Shown: positions 1 to 11,120 of the stretch, one piece after another
Numbering within the stretch: position 1 is the stretch's first letter
How the letters are laid out: every line of letters begins with the position of its first letter
NCBI RefSeq assembly: GCF_016097555.1
Contig: NC_054703.1
Coordinates: 20,586,776 to 20,650,775 of the forward strand
Reading direction: 5' to 3'
Origin: Gigantopelta aegis
Lineage: Eukaryota; Mollusca; Gastropoda; Neomphalida; Peltospiridae
Length of the DNA stretch: 64,000 nucleotides
Program-made: the position numbers and the translations under genes
The notes under the pieces: generated by a model
Told to the model about the DNA's origin: nothing
The model's input: only the letters and a program-made list of their open reading frames with translations
Database searches by the model: none

Positions 1-174
1 CCAATGAAAAATAACACCATGGAAATCGATTACATTGTGATGTATAGTTAACCTGACAATCATGGGTCTGTGACGCGTAAGTTAGCTACAAGTGCAACGG
101 CTGTAAATGACTTTTAGTCGAAAAATATGTTAAAATTTGCTTAAAACTAGTTTTTTTGAGGATATGTAAGAAAT
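1..174. other. Unassigned AT-rich sequence
   Basis: No coding potential or known repeat was recognised in this stretch before the first foldback repeat. Confidence 0.4.
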
Positions 175-295
175 ATAATAATACATTCGTGTCTGTTAGA
201 TACCATTTATGTCACAACTCTTTCGCTCGTTAGATACATTTTAAAACAACTCGCTGTGAGATAAATGGTATCTAACGGCCACTCGTGTATTATTA
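175..295. repeat. Foldback inverted repeat, MITE-like
   Basis: Two arms of about 40 bp face each other across a short loop. The left arm contains GTTAGATACCATTTAT and the right arm contains its exact reverse complement; the similarity runs outward to ATAATAATACA on both ends. No clear target duplication was found. It is probably a short non-autonomous DNA element. Confidence 0.6.
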
Positions 296-636
296 TCTGT
301 GTACTCCATCCAGATTTAGAGGGTGTGTTTGTTTAAACCAATATCCTGAGAGAAAGAGCTGGTCAACAGGAGTTGTCCTTTTCAGGGTATGTTGTCCCCA
401 GGCAGGCTAAGGTTCATAGAAAAAATCCACTGCTCTACTGTTATTAATAAAAGTGATATATAGCCCCTAATGCTACTGTATATAGAAATATATAGCATAA
501 ATAATTGTAGTCTATGGTCGGCTGCTGTTAGTCATAGCTGAGAAATTGGGGCATACACGCAACGAACGTGGTCTATAATTTGGGGTCTTCAGAAATGAAT
601 TTCATACATTTTTCCTTTGCCTCAGGCAAAAAATAA
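296..636. other. Unassigned intergenic sequence
   Basis: No gene or recognisable repeat is visible here. It leads into a short (GAA)n run at about 637-661. Confidence 0.4.
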
Positions 637-765
637 GAAGAAGAAGAAGAAGAAGAAGAAAATGACAATAAAATAATATAAAGATAATGATTCAACGACA
701 CATCAACACATTTTAAACTGCGGCTATTTGATGTTTAAGATATGGTTGTTCTGACATGTTTGTTT

Positions 766-1288
<523 letters not shown>

Positions 1289-1455
1289 AATGAATGAATG
1301 AATGAATGAAATGAATGTTTAACGACACCCCAGCACGAAAAATACATCGGCTATTGGGTGTCAAACTATGGTATATGCAAACATTAATTGTTAAATTAAA
1401 ACACAGTATAAAGAACTGCTCAAAAATGCAAATATCACAAGTGTGTGATGAAGTT
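1289..1455 (-). mobile_element. ATTC-tailed retroposon, 5'-truncated
   Basis: This is a reverse-strand copy of the roughly 300-bp element seen at 17014, 17705, 31549, 37045, 41643, 48176 and 59731. It shows the (TGAA)n tail, the conserved 3' end around CATCGGCTATTGGGTGTC, and part of the AT-rich body. The 5' hairpin half is missing. Confidence 0.75.
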
Positions 1456-1475
1456 ATAACGAACATGCATCATTT

Positions 1476-1606
1476 TGGCGTGTTCCTTCGTATTTCCTCT
1501 TTGGTCCAGAACACACCAACACTGGATCCACAGAGGTGGTTCGATCCTGCGACGCAAGCACCTCGTTAGAGCACTCAACCGACTGAGCTAAATACCGCCC
1601 GACGTA
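1476..1606 (-). mobile_element. tRNA-derived SINE head
   Basis: Read on the minus strand it has a tRNA-like box A (TTAGCTCAGTCGGTTGAG) and box B (AGGATCGAACCACC), followed by the start of a SINE body. This is the common mollusc tRNA-derived SINE type, here truncated. Confidence 0.7.
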
Positions 1607-1626
1607 ATTTTCAGAGCCGCGGTCCG

Positions 1627-3164
1627 CTGTATTTCTTAGCTTAGCTCAGTGACTGGCTTAACGTGTCCATATACCACTAGGGCTTCGAACACGCGCTGTA
1701 CTTCTTAGCTTAGCTCAGTGACTGGTTCAACGTGTCCATATACCACTAGTACTTCTTAGCTTAGCTCAGTAACTGGTTTAACGTGTCCATATACCACTAG
1801 GGCTTCGAACACGCGCTGTACTTCTTAGCTTAGCTCAGTGACTGGTTTAACGTGTCCATATACCACTGGGGCTTCGAACACGCGCTGTACTTCTTAGCGT
1901 AGCTCAGTGACTGGTTTAACGTGTCCATATACCACTGGGGCTTCGAACACGCGCTGTACTTCTTAGCGTAGCTCAGTGACTGGTTTAACGTGTCCATATA
2001 CCACTGGGGCTTCGAACACGCGCTGTACTTCTTAGCTTAGCTCAGTGACTGGTTTAACGTGTCCATATACCACTAGGGCTTCGAACACGCGCTGTACTTC
2101 TTAGCTTAGCTCAGTGACTGGTTTAACGTGTCCATATACCACTAGGGCTTCGAACACGCGCTGTACTTCTTAGCTTAGCTCAGTGACTGGTTTAACGTGT
2201 CCATATACCACTAGGGCTTCGAACACGCGCTGTACTTCTTAGCTTAGCTCAGTGACTGGTTCAACGTGTCCATATACCACTAGGGCTTCGAACACGCGCT
2301 GTACTTCTTAGCTTAGCTCAGTGACTGGTTCAACGTGTCCATATACCACTAGGGCTTCGAACACGCGCTGTACTTCTTAGCTTAGCTCAGTGACTGGTTT
2401 AACGTGTCCATATACCACTAGGGCTTCGAACACGCGCTGTACTTCTTAGCTTAGCTCAGTGACTGGTTCAACGTGTCCATATACCACTAGTACTTCTTAG
2501 CTTAGCTCTGTAACTGGTTTAACGTGTCCATATACCACTAGGGCTTCGAACACGCGCTGTACTTCTTAGCTTAGCTCAGTGACTGGTTCAACGTGTCCAT
2601 ATACCACTAGGGCTTCGAACACGCGCTGTACTTCTTAGCTTAGCTCAGTGACTGGTTCAACGTGTCCATATACCACTAGGGCTTCGAACACGCGCTGTAC
2701 TTCTTAGCTTAGCTCAGTGACTGGTTATACGTGTCCATATACCACTAGGGCTTCGAACACGCACTGTACTTCTTAGCTTAGCTCAGTGACTGGTTCAACG
2801 TGTCCATATACCACTAGGGCTTCGAACACGCGCTGTACTTCTTAGCTTAGCTCAGTGACTGGTTTAACGTGTCCATATACCACTAGGGCTTCGAACACGC
2901 GCTGTACTTCTTAGCTTAGCTCAGTGACTGGTTCAACGTGTCCATATACCACTAGTACTTCTTAGCTTAGCTCTGTAACTGGTTTAACGTGTCCATATAC
3001 CACTAGGGCTTCGAACACGCGCTGTACTTCTTAGCTTAGCTCAGTGACTGGTTCAACGTGTCCATATACCACTAGGGCTTCGAACACGCGCTGTACTTCT
3101 TAGCTTAGCTCAGTGACTGGTTATACGTGTCCATATACCACTAGGGCTTCGAACACGCGCTGTA
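1627..3164. repeat. 69-bp tandem satellite with tRNA-like monomer
   Basis: About 22 near-identical monomers are present. Most are 69 bp. Three, at the TACTTC starts 1750, 2491 and 2956, follow a unit that lacks 18 bp (GGCTTCGAACACGCGCTG) and is 51 bp long. Each full monomer carries a box A-like TAGCTCAGTGACTGG and a box B-like GGCTTCGAACACG. The two short units at 2491 and 2956 share the variant CTCTGTAACTGG and are 465 bp apart, which equals six full units plus one short one. Confidence 0.9.
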
Positions 3165-3280
3165 TTTCAAAAGGATTACCCTAGCTCACACGGTAGTCAC
3201 CAATTAGCAGCTAATTATTAGACCGGTAGTACTCCCCTACCGGTCCATCCAGAGGGGCTATAGATTTTGCCTCCGCGGTA

Positions 3281-3462
3281 AAGAATAGCCTCAGTCGGTA
3301 AGGCACTCGCCTCAGGTACTTGTGTCGTAGGAATCGACCCACCTCGGTGGAGGTATTAGTAGGTGGTTTTCCCCCAATCCCAAACCTGTAAGCTCGACGG
3401 TTTCAAAGGCGTGTTAATCTGTACTGCTGGGGTAGTATAATGGTTGTGCAGCCCAAAAAAAG
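3281..3462 (+). mobile_element. tRNA-derived SINE head, tail-to-tail partner (unit 0)
   Basis: The tRNA-like box A around CCTCAGTCGGTAAGGCAC and box B around CGTAGGAATCGACCCACC are visible, followed by a shortened SINE body. It abuts the minus-strand SINE at 3463. Confidence 0.65.
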
Positions 3463-3770
3463 AAACTTTGTTTACGCACAACTAGAGCACGGATTTATAA
3501 TCATCGTCTTTTATCAAAATATGGTAATTTAGACATATATTGTAGAGATGAAACCGATACATTTTCCAATTAGTAGATGGGATCTTTTATATGCACCATC
3601 CCACAGGCCAGGATAGCACATACACAGCTTTGGTATACATGTCGGATGCCACTGGCTGGAGTACGAAATTAGCCCAGTGGGTCCACCGACAGGGATCGAT
3701 ACCAAACTGACCGCGCATCAAGCGAGCTCTTACCACTGGCTACGTCCCACCCCCTTGCTGTTCAGTAATG
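3463..3770 (-). mobile_element. tRNA-derived SINE (unit 0)
   Basis: The reverse strand reads a tRNA-like head (GTAGCCAGTGGTAAGAGC region), the conserved core with GTGCATATAAAAGATCCC, and the 3' end near ACTAGAGCAC. Small deletions relative to the copies at 11576 and 24945 suggest age. Confidence 0.7.
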
Positions 3771-4300
3771 CCACTCGCCCGGAATTAAGTGAACCTGTAG
3801 ATTGGGCTCAGTAGTGTTTGCCCCACTGTAAAAGGTAATGGGAAGGTTAACAATTATTAAAAACATTTATGAGATCAGATAGATTATTCAATTGACTAAA
3901 AATCTAATAGGAGGGGCCCGATATGCTTTAGGTAAGGGGGTTTCCGAAACAATATGTAAATGTTATAATTTGAAATTATAAAATTTTACATGGATCAAGT
4001 TTAGACTCTAGTGGTGGGTGGGTTTTTAGCCCGGGGGGGGTTTCAACTGGACCCCACACCCACCCCACCCCGATAATCCGCGCCTGATAAGAAACACAGA
4101 GACGGATTCACCACACACAGCAGAAGGAAACTGTTTATTTACCACGCACTCAACACATTATTTACTGGTTATATTGAATATGGTCGGACCACACATATTG
4201 AGAGAGGAACCCGCTGTGTCCACTGCAGGGGCTCTCTTTTAGATGAGCGCAAGAGGTATTTTATAAACATTAAAAATACAAGGCTGCAATCGATGTACAC

Positions 4301-4826
4301 CCGGGAAGGCTGTTGTTTATTTAAAAACATTTGAAAAGTAACAGAGCTGATGTTTACTATGAGTCCAGCCATGGCTGTTTGCGAGAGACTTTTCTGAGCT
4401 ATTAACAGGGTAAAAACATCCCAGAGAAGTGTTTTGGGGCACAAAATGTTAAATAATATACACACAATAATGACACATGGGCCAAAATCCCTAAATATTT
4501 TTGAACCAATGCCAGCCATAAAAGAATGATTCACGAGTGGAAAGGGATCTCACAACATCTGCGCCCATACATGTGGCCACTAATACATACATTGACACAA
4601 TAATTATATTTAGATGAACAAGTGGACACTACCAAACAAATAACAAAGTTTAAATCAACAAATGGACACTATTTAAAAAATAAAGTTTAAATCAACAAAT
4701 AGAGAAGAGAGTTGATACTACTGGACAGACATATACATTTAGTACTTCCTAGGTAAGTGTTGTAACCTACTGGCAAAATTCTTTATTTGTGCAATTAAAC
4801 CAATTACTTTCAAGATTATTACACTA
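4301..4826. other. Unassigned sequence
   Basis: No family was recognised. A minus-strand open frame at 4169-4534 overlaps SINE sequence and resembles no known protein. Confidence 0.4.
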
Positions 4827-4830
4827 TTAA

Positions 4831-5164
4831 AGGCACACTGTCACGGATTTAAGGACCGTATTTCTCTAAAAATGGATAATAAATAAAAGTACATTAATTG
4901 TTAGAAACCAAATCTAGCTATCGCATCACCGTAACTGAACCATGATGGAGTGAAATCCATGTCAATCCTCTCGGCAATTTTAGTTTTTGAATTATGGACT
5001 ATTGCCATAATTCAATTATTTTTACAAAATATCATTAATAAATGGAGTATGGTGGTTATGAAGATGGTTGAATAAAGTACATTTAGGGACAAATCAAATA
5101 ATTTTTGTTCAAGTAATACTTTGTTAGACCAGTAAATAGGTCAGTGGTCTGTGACAATAGGCCT
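4831..5164. mobile_element. MITE with TTAA target duplication
   Basis: The ends are inverted repeats (AGGCACACTGTCACGG against AGGCCTATTGTCACAG), and TTAA flanks both sides at 4827-4830 and 5165-5168. A second copy in the opposite orientation lies at 59981-60288. There is no coding capacity. TTAA duplications are typical of piggyBac and Kolobok elements; which superfamily applies here is not decided. Confidence 0.75.
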
Positions 5165-5289
5165 TTAAATTAAATAGGAGTAACACAATTGGTTACCTTA
5201 ATAAGTATGGGCAAGTGCAAGAATATATGGGGCAAGTGAATATCTGATTGGCACTTGCCCTGTGGAAAGTAATTCTTTTGATAAATGTT

Positions 5290-5485
5290 GAACCCCTGTA
5301 CACCACTCCACACCACACCACACCACACACACATACACCTGATATCGTTCTTATGGGCCTGTATAAACAAGAAGATTTCGAAATGAAAGAGATAAGTGAA
5401 TTTGCACCATTTATTTTTTCGTAGTATCTATTTTGATTCAATTGGAAATTGAAAATGTGGATTCACAGATGCATTCAGCTGCCGG
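5290..5485 (+). repeat. 5' flank of zinc-finger array unit 1
   Basis: The sequence starting CACACACATACACCTGATATCG and running to the CACAGATGCA motif recurs at 21005, 27190, 32225 and, in part, 34575. In units 2 and 5 it leads toward the zinc-finger exon. Here it is separated from the rest of the flank by about 1.2 kb of other sequence. Confidence 0.75.
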
Positions 5486-6740
5486 TCGAAATAAATGGGA
5501 AGAGAATGATGGCTACTGCTATGTGTTGTGGGAGAGGCTGGATGCCCAGTTGGGTTAAGCCACTCCCCCTTCTTTTAATTTTAATATAATTAGTAAATTT
5601 TCCTCTTGGCATTTTAATTATTGTTTTAATCATATATGTACACTTTTCTTTTACTTCACTTTTTAACTTTTAAACAGGTATTAACCCGAGCAGTCCTTAG
5701 TTAATATAACTAAATGAAAAAAACCGGACTGCTACTTGGTGCCGTCCACCTAACGAACAGTGGTCATCTGGACGACACCAAGGCTTATATAGCAATGACC
5801 TTGTCATCCGTTTAGGTGACGCACCCTAGCGGGTGTAGGGGTACGATTGCTGAAGGAATTCCAGGAGACACCTCGGACATAACAACGAAATGATTTCTCC
5901 GGAGATACGTTTCCACCGCGGCGGTCCGGACGTGATTGGCGGGTTTTACATCACATATCATCCCTTACCCTATCATTCCTACCCACCCTTCCTTTCATAT
6001 CTACATCCTAACAATGTCCGAATGGCTGTATGGATAACTTTGGGTTAGACAGGATGGGGGGGGGGGGGGAACGCCGTGATAGGATGCTTATTTGGGTGCG
6101 GTAGGGCGTCGGCGGTTTTGACCGATAGTTTGCCTGGTAGGAGGCCTCTTCCCCCCCCCCCCCCCGGCACGCCTGCCCCGTGGGAATCCGGCCGGCCTTT
6201 GGACCTACCATGGGGTTTCGCGCGAACTGGATTGGACGCGATGCCCCCCCCCCCCCCCCCCCCCCCCGCCTATACCAGCCTCCTCCCTCTAGGGCTAATG
6301 CTAGGCTATTAAGATACATTTTTTTTATGTATTAATAGTGGAAAACAATATTTTGAACTGCTCGGTCAAAAATGGCACCAACTAAAGTTACATTAAATGT
6401 TATAGCCTGACTTCATATTTTATACTGGTGCATAGTAATATTATATATATTAAGAAAAAAGATAAATTAATTAATTTATAAATTTGCAGATAGTGTAATA
6501 ATGTTTTAGATAAATAATAATAAGAAATTAAATGCAGTTATATTCCCCCTTTTTTTTCGTGTAGCAATAATTTTAAGGTCTTACTATATTTTTATGTCCC
6601 CCTCATATAAATACACCCCCACCTCCCCCCTCCCGCCATGGAACCGTGGACTGGCGATGCCAGAACATGGATCCATGGTGGGCGTGCCTGAACCATATAT
6701 GGATAGGGGCACGAGAAAATAGTTCCAGATTCCAGAATAG
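5486..6740. other. Inserted GC-rich dispersed sequence of unknown type
   Basis: Compared with units 2 and 5, about 1.2 kb interrupts the 5' flank here. It holds a moderately GC-rich segment (about 5680-6300) with long poly-G and poly-C runs at 6056-6069, 6151-6165 and 6244-6267, and AT-rich ends. It could be the 5' part of a retroelement, but no protein supports that. Confidence 0.4.
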
Positions 6741-7034
6741 AACAGATGAACTCTCTGCAGGGTGTATTGGTTCATTATAAACTCAAACAAAACACAAATA
6801 TCAGTAGTTCTTCCCAATAAAGAGGTTAAAAAAAAACCTGCAGAAAAGACAGATATCAGTAGTTCTTATTAATGAAGAGATAAAACAAAAACTTGCAGAA
6901 AAGACAGAGCATGTGTCGAGTAATAGCGAAAGGTGAAATTTCTTGTCAACCTATTCAAGACTTGTGGCTCATTTGTTCAGTTACTAGTAGTTTTAGTACT
7001 TCTTTTCATACTTTTATTTTGATGTTCATTCCAG

Positions 7035-7120
7035 GGTGGTATTAGAGAGGCTCCCAACGAAACAAAAGACTGTGAAGCTGATCAACTACATGTACGAAGG
7101 TCCACTGTCTTGAATGCAAC
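7035..7120 (+). promoter_or_regulatory. 5' leader after splice acceptor, with two uORFs
   Basis: A splice acceptor (TGATGTTCATTCCAG) precedes an 86-nt leader. The frame of the main start has stops in the leader, so translation begins at 7121. Two short uORFs are present: 7090-7113 (eight codons with stop) and 7114-7134, whose ATG follows the first stop directly and which overlaps the main ATG. The same layout recurs before 21567, 32626 and 35060. Confidence 0.6.
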
Positions 7121-8791
7121 ATGTCAAACAGTGATGGTCAGTGTGTTGAACGTGAGGTCTCAGCAAAACATTGTGAAAACAACCCAGATCATTCTTGTGA
7201 AAAACCTTTCCAATGTGGGATGTGCTTAAAGTGTTTCTCTTACAAGTCTTACATTAAGCAGCATATGAGGATCCACAATGGTCAACGACCATATGAGTGT
7301 GAGGTTTGTAGAAAGTGTTTTCTTTGGAATACTTCCTTGAGACAGCATATGTTGATTCACACTGGAGTGAAGAATTTCAAATGTCAGGTGTGTGCAAAAC
7401 GTTTCTCGTATTCTTCCATCTTGAACGCCCATATGTTGATTCACACGGGAGTGAAGAATTTCCCTAAGCGTTCCAGCTTGAAAACTCATATGTTGTTTCA
7501 CAGTGCCGTTAAACCTTTTAAATGCAAGGTCTGTGCAAAATGTTTCTCTCGGAGTTCCCACGTGAAAAGACATATGCTCAGTCACACTGGAGTTAGACCT
7601 TTCAAATGTGACTTCTGTTCAAAATGTTTCTTTTGCAGTTCTGGTTTGAAACAGCATATGTTGATTCACACTGATGTTAAGCATTTTAATTGTGAAGTTT
7701 GTGCAAAATGCTTCAGAAAACCTTCCAACTTGAAAAGTCATATGGTCATTCACACTAGAGTTAGGCCTTTCAAATGTGAGGTGTGTGCAAAATGTTTTCC
7801 ACTAAAACCTCACTTAAAACGGCATATGTTCATTCACACTGGGGTTAAGTCTTTTAAGTGTGAGGTGTGTGGAAAATGTTTTTCACTAAAACCTCACTTA
7901 AAACAGCATATGTTCATTCACACTGGGGTTAAATCTTTTAAGTGTGAGGTGTGTGCAAAACGTTTTTCGTTGAGTCACAACTTGAAACAACATATGCTAG
8001 TTCACACTGGGGTTACACCTTTTAGTTGTGATGTGTGTGCAAAACGTTTTACTAAGATGAACTACTTGAAAAGTCATGTTTTAATTCACACTGATGTCAA
8101 GTCTTTTAAATGCGAGGTTTGTGCAAAATGTTTCAAACGAAGCTGTAACTTGAAAGTACACATGCTAGTTCACAGTGGTGTTAAACCTTTTAGTTGTGAG
8201 GTTTGTGCAAAATGTTTCTCATCGAAGTCATACTTGAACAAGCATATGTTGGTTCATTCTGGTGTTAAGCCTTTCACATGTGAGGTGTGTGCAAAATCTT
8301 TCTCACAAAATTCTCATTTCAAAAGACATATGTTGATTCACACTGGTGTTACGCCGTTTAAGTGTGAGGTGTGTGCAAAAATGTTTTCTTTGAGCTGCAA
8401 CTTGAAAGAACATATGCTAGTTCACACTGGGATGACGCTTTTTAGTTGTGATGTGTGTACAAAATGTTTCACTAAGAAAAAACAATTGAAAAAGCATCTT
8501 TTAATTCACACTGATGTCAAGTCTTTTAAATGCGAAGTGTGTGCAAAATGTTTCTCATCGAAGTCATACTTGAACAAGCATACGTTCGTTCATTCTGGTG
8601 TTAAGCCTTTCACATGTGAGGTGTGTGCAAAATGTTTCTCATTGAAGTCATACTTGAACAAGCATATGTTGGTTCATAATCATCTTAAGCCTTTCACATG
8701 TGAGGTGTGTCCAAAATGTTTCTCATGGAATTGGCAATTGAAATGGCATATGTTGATTCACACTGACGTGCAGAAAATCGACGGGGAGTAG
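7121..8791 (+). CDS. C2H2 zinc-finger protein, 18 intact fingers (unit 1)
   Basis: The 556-residue protein has a short non-finger start of about 30 residues, then C2H2 fingers of the form C-x2-C-x12-H-x3-H to the end, and closes with a short QKIDGE-type tail. There are 18 complete fingers plus a nineteenth (fourth in order, near residue 115) that has lost both cysteines through an in-frame 27-bp deletion. Most fingers carry an extra cysteine (CEVCAKCF). Linkers are mostly TGVKP, SGVKP or TDVKS rather than TGEKP. Proteins of this build usually bind DNA in the nucleus; the target is unknown, and no KRAB, BTB or SCAN domain is visible. The coding part is one exon after the acceptor at 7034. It is probably a functional paralogue of the gene at 32626. 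Confidence 0.85.
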   Translation: MSNSDGQCVEREVSAKHCENNPDHSCEKPFQCGMCLKCFSYKSYIKQHMRIHNGQRPYECEVCRKCFLWNTSLRQHMLIHTGVKNFKCQVCAKRFSYSSILNAHMLIHTGVKNFPKRSSLKTHMLFHSAVKPFKCKVCAKCFSRSSHVKRHMLSHTGVRPFKCDFCSKCFFCSSGLKQHMLIHTDVKHFNCEVCAKCFRKPSNLKSHMVIHTRVRPFKCEVCAKCFPLKPHLKRHMFIHTGVKSFKCEVCGKCFSLKPHLKQHMFIHTGVKSFKCEVCAKRFSLSHNLKQHMLVHTGVTPFSCDVCAKRFTKMNYLKSHVLIHTDVKSFKCEVCAKCFKRSCNLKVHMLVHSGVKPFSCEVCAKCFSSKSYLNKHMLVHSGVKPFTCEVCAKSFSQNSHFKRHMLIHTGVTPFKCEVCAKMFSLSCNLKEHMLVHTGMTLFSCDVCTKCFTKKKQLKKHLLIHTDVKSFKCEVCAKCFSSKSYLNKHTFVHSGVKPFTCEVCAKCFSLKSYLNKHMLVHNHLKPFTCEVCPKCFSWNWQLKWHMLIHTDVQKIDGE

Positions 8792-9126
8792 TTAATATCT
8801 TCCCGAACTTAGATTATAGTCATTCACACTAGTAAAGGAGCATTATTGCAAGAAAGAAGCATTCTTTGTCAGAAAGATTCCTATTCGAGGTTCTTATATC
8901 AGTATAGACATTTCAAAATAGAACAACTGCATCACCAAAATTCTGTTTAAAAAAAACAAATATACCCCCCCTCCCCCTCCAAAAAAAAACCCACACCATT
9001 ATCCCCCATAAGCGAATATAAGTGAGTTATATATATAAAAAAAATTAAAAATAAAATAACAAATTCCATAAGATTTATTCAAGTTAATCATAAAATTTTA
9101 AATGTTGAAAACTAACCATAACTTTG
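8792..9126 (+). other. 3' flank of zinc-finger gene, unit 1
   Basis: This non-coding sequence is shared with 22908-23250 and, in part, with 36348-36650. It holds poly-C and poly-A runs. It probably includes the 3' UTR, but no polyadenylation site was fixed. Confidence 0.6.
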
Positions 9127-9135
9127 TGTTGTATG

Positions 9136-9668
9136 CAATCTAATTAAAATTAGCTCCACTATTACATGTGGATCTAAAGACAGCCAGTTGGAGCTCATGT
9201 CCACCAATCAAAACCTTACTTGCAGAATCCTGCCAGTGATTTAAAAATAATTTGAAAACATTCCGAATTATCCTGAGGGTATACGACATGTTTCGTGTGA
9301 ATTACGAATGCCTTAAAACATGTTTTATTTTATAAAATAAATAATTTGTAATGTAAAATTGAAGACTGATAACCCACCCAGTACGTATTGGTATGGTTCG
9401 CTGTACTGCGGCCACTAAAATAGACTCGCCCGATATTTTTACAATTTGTATGCTCCCAAATAACGTTATAAAATGCGAAGTGTGATTGGTCAATATTTAA
9501 ATTATTATTTACAGACGAAATGTTACCTGGACATTGGGGACTACGCAGTGTTGTTAGTTTTAAATCACTGGCAGGATTCTGCAAGTAAGATTTTGATTGG
9601 TGGACATGAGCTCCAACTGGCTGTCTTTAGATCCATATGTAATAGTGGAGCCAATTTTAATTAGATTG
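9136..9668. mobile_element. Long-TIR element with 9-bp target duplication, copy 1
   Basis: The ends are long inverted repeats of over 100 bp starting CAATCTAATTAAAATT. TGTTGTATG flanks both sides (9127-9135, 9669-9677). Unit 2 at about 23255 has one TGTTGTATG and no insertion, so it is an empty site. Long TIRs with 9-bp duplications are typical of the Mutator superfamily. No transposase is encoded. Confidence 0.85.
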
Positions 9669-10020
9669 TGTTGTATGAAGGTTCCTAAGACATGTTAGCT
9701 GTTATTTCCAAACAGGTATCACACCCCTGTTTGCAAGTGACTAACTTGTACCATGGTGTATTAACGCAAGTGTAATTTCCTTCAACAAGTTTTGATTTTA
9801 TAATTTTATTATTATAAGGCTGAGCCATACGTCTCCAGTTTCCTTGTTTTTAAGAAAAACATTCCTTGTTTTGAAGGTCAATGTATAACAAGCTAAAGTT
9901 ACAAATTATTCAATATCACATATTCTAGATTTTGTTTGGTAAAACAGATTCTAATATTCTAAATTATATCTGAAGGTACTTGGTTCTCTCATAACACTGT
10001 ATGATATTTTTTCTTAGAAC
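9669..10020 (+). other. 3' flank of unit 1, continued
   Basis: Shared with 23260-23610 and 37400-37640. It ends in a pyrimidine-rich tract and TTTTTTCTTAG, a plausible splice acceptor just before the minisatellite frame. Confidence 0.55.
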
Positions 10021-10653
10021 TTGGTTTCTTTATTAAAATATCAGGAAGTTAACCGTGTCACTAACATCCAATTTAACATTACATCTTCGTTATTAGTTCC
10101 CTATTTCATCCACTGTTACTGTCCGTATCAGGAAGTTAACTGTGTCACTAACATCCAATCTAACATTACATCTTCGTTATTAGTTCCCTATTTCATCCGC
10201 TGTTACTGTCCGTATCAGGAAGTTAACCGTGTCACTAACATCCAATCTAACATTACATCTTCGTTATTAGTTCCCTATTTCATCCACTGTTACTGTCCGT
10301 ATCAGGAAGTTAACCATGTGACTAACATCCAGTCTAACATCCACTGTTACTGTCCATATCAGGAAGTTAACCGTGTCACTAACATCCAATCTAACATTAC
10401 ATCTTCGTTATTAGTTCCCTATTTCATCCACTGTTACTGTCCGTATCAGGAAATTAACCGTGTCACTAACATCCAATCTAACATTATATCTTTGTTATTA
10501 GTTCCCTATTTCATCCACTGTTACTGTCTGTATCAGGGAGTTAACCATGTCTCTAACATCCACTGTTACTGTCCATATCAGGAAGTTAACCGTGTCACTA
10601 ACATCCGATCTAACATTACATCTTTGTTACTAGTTCCCTGCGGATCCAACTAG
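10021..10653 (+). repeat. In-frame minisatellite, 87-bp unit, unit 1 copy
   Basis: About eight units are present, of 87, 57 and 45 bp, all multiples of three, so one frame stays open for 210 codons. The repeat peptide reads YQEVNRVTNIQSNIT then SSLLVPYFIHCYCP, and the frame ends in CGSN-stop. The other two forward frames have stops within each full unit. It resembles no known protein. An acceptor-like TTTTTTCTTAG lies just upstream. It could be a repeat-bearing exon or a chance open satellite. Confidence 0.6.
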
Positions 10654-11120
10654 AGGGACATGTATGTTTCATCTCCGTCTTTCAGTCGGACCCACAAATA
10701 TTTTTTCAAACATTTGTTCCGCAATGTCTCAAGATAGGTGTATGGATAAATGTTTTGCGTACCTTTATCGTGTACATTGCAGATCAAGTTTGAATTCTAT
10801 GAAGATCTACTCATTATTAATTCCACATCAGATTTAAATTTTCATGGAAATTTATTCAAGAGCCATAACACAGTTATCAATTTATGGAATTTGTCCATTT
10901 TTGACGGTTATAGCCTTGAACTTGGGAGCAAACGTGACTGATAGAGAACATGTTTTGCTTTAGTACTTTCAAAATGCTTGGTTACTTTACGTTCATTTGA
11001 TTACTGTTGATAGATAAACCTATTTCCTTTTCTTTACTAACTGTTTAATAAAACATATTGAATAATAGTGTCGTTTCATTATAATTATTTCTTCTAGGTC
11101 AGTTTAATCTTCTTTGTAAT
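10654..11120 (+). other. Conserved 3' sequence after minisatellite, unit 1
   Basis: Shared closely with 24082-24548 and 37760-38225. Short open frames occur but none is recognisable. AATAAAACAT at about 11047 could be a polyadenylation signal. Confidence 0.45.

Larger units (their letters stand above)
3165..4300. repeat. Partial copy (unit 0) of the zinc-finger array unit
   Basis: From about 3272 the order matches 11389-12450 and 24755-25715: a plus-strand tRNA-derived SINE head, a minus-strand SINE, the GGGTTTCCGAAACAATATG tract, poly-G/C runs and a minus-strand SINE 3' half. It carries more small indels than the other copies, so it is probably older. No zinc-finger coding sequence precedes it in the window; the satellite lies there instead. 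Confidence 0.75.

Noticed and set aside
1627..3164. Regular repeats that might suggest a CRISPR array
   Set aside because: The whole 69-bp unit is conserved with no variable spacers, and the DNA is eukaryotic; it is a satellite.
7226..7585. Minus-strand frame opposite the zinc-finger gene
   Set aside because: Antisense shadow of repeated finger codons.
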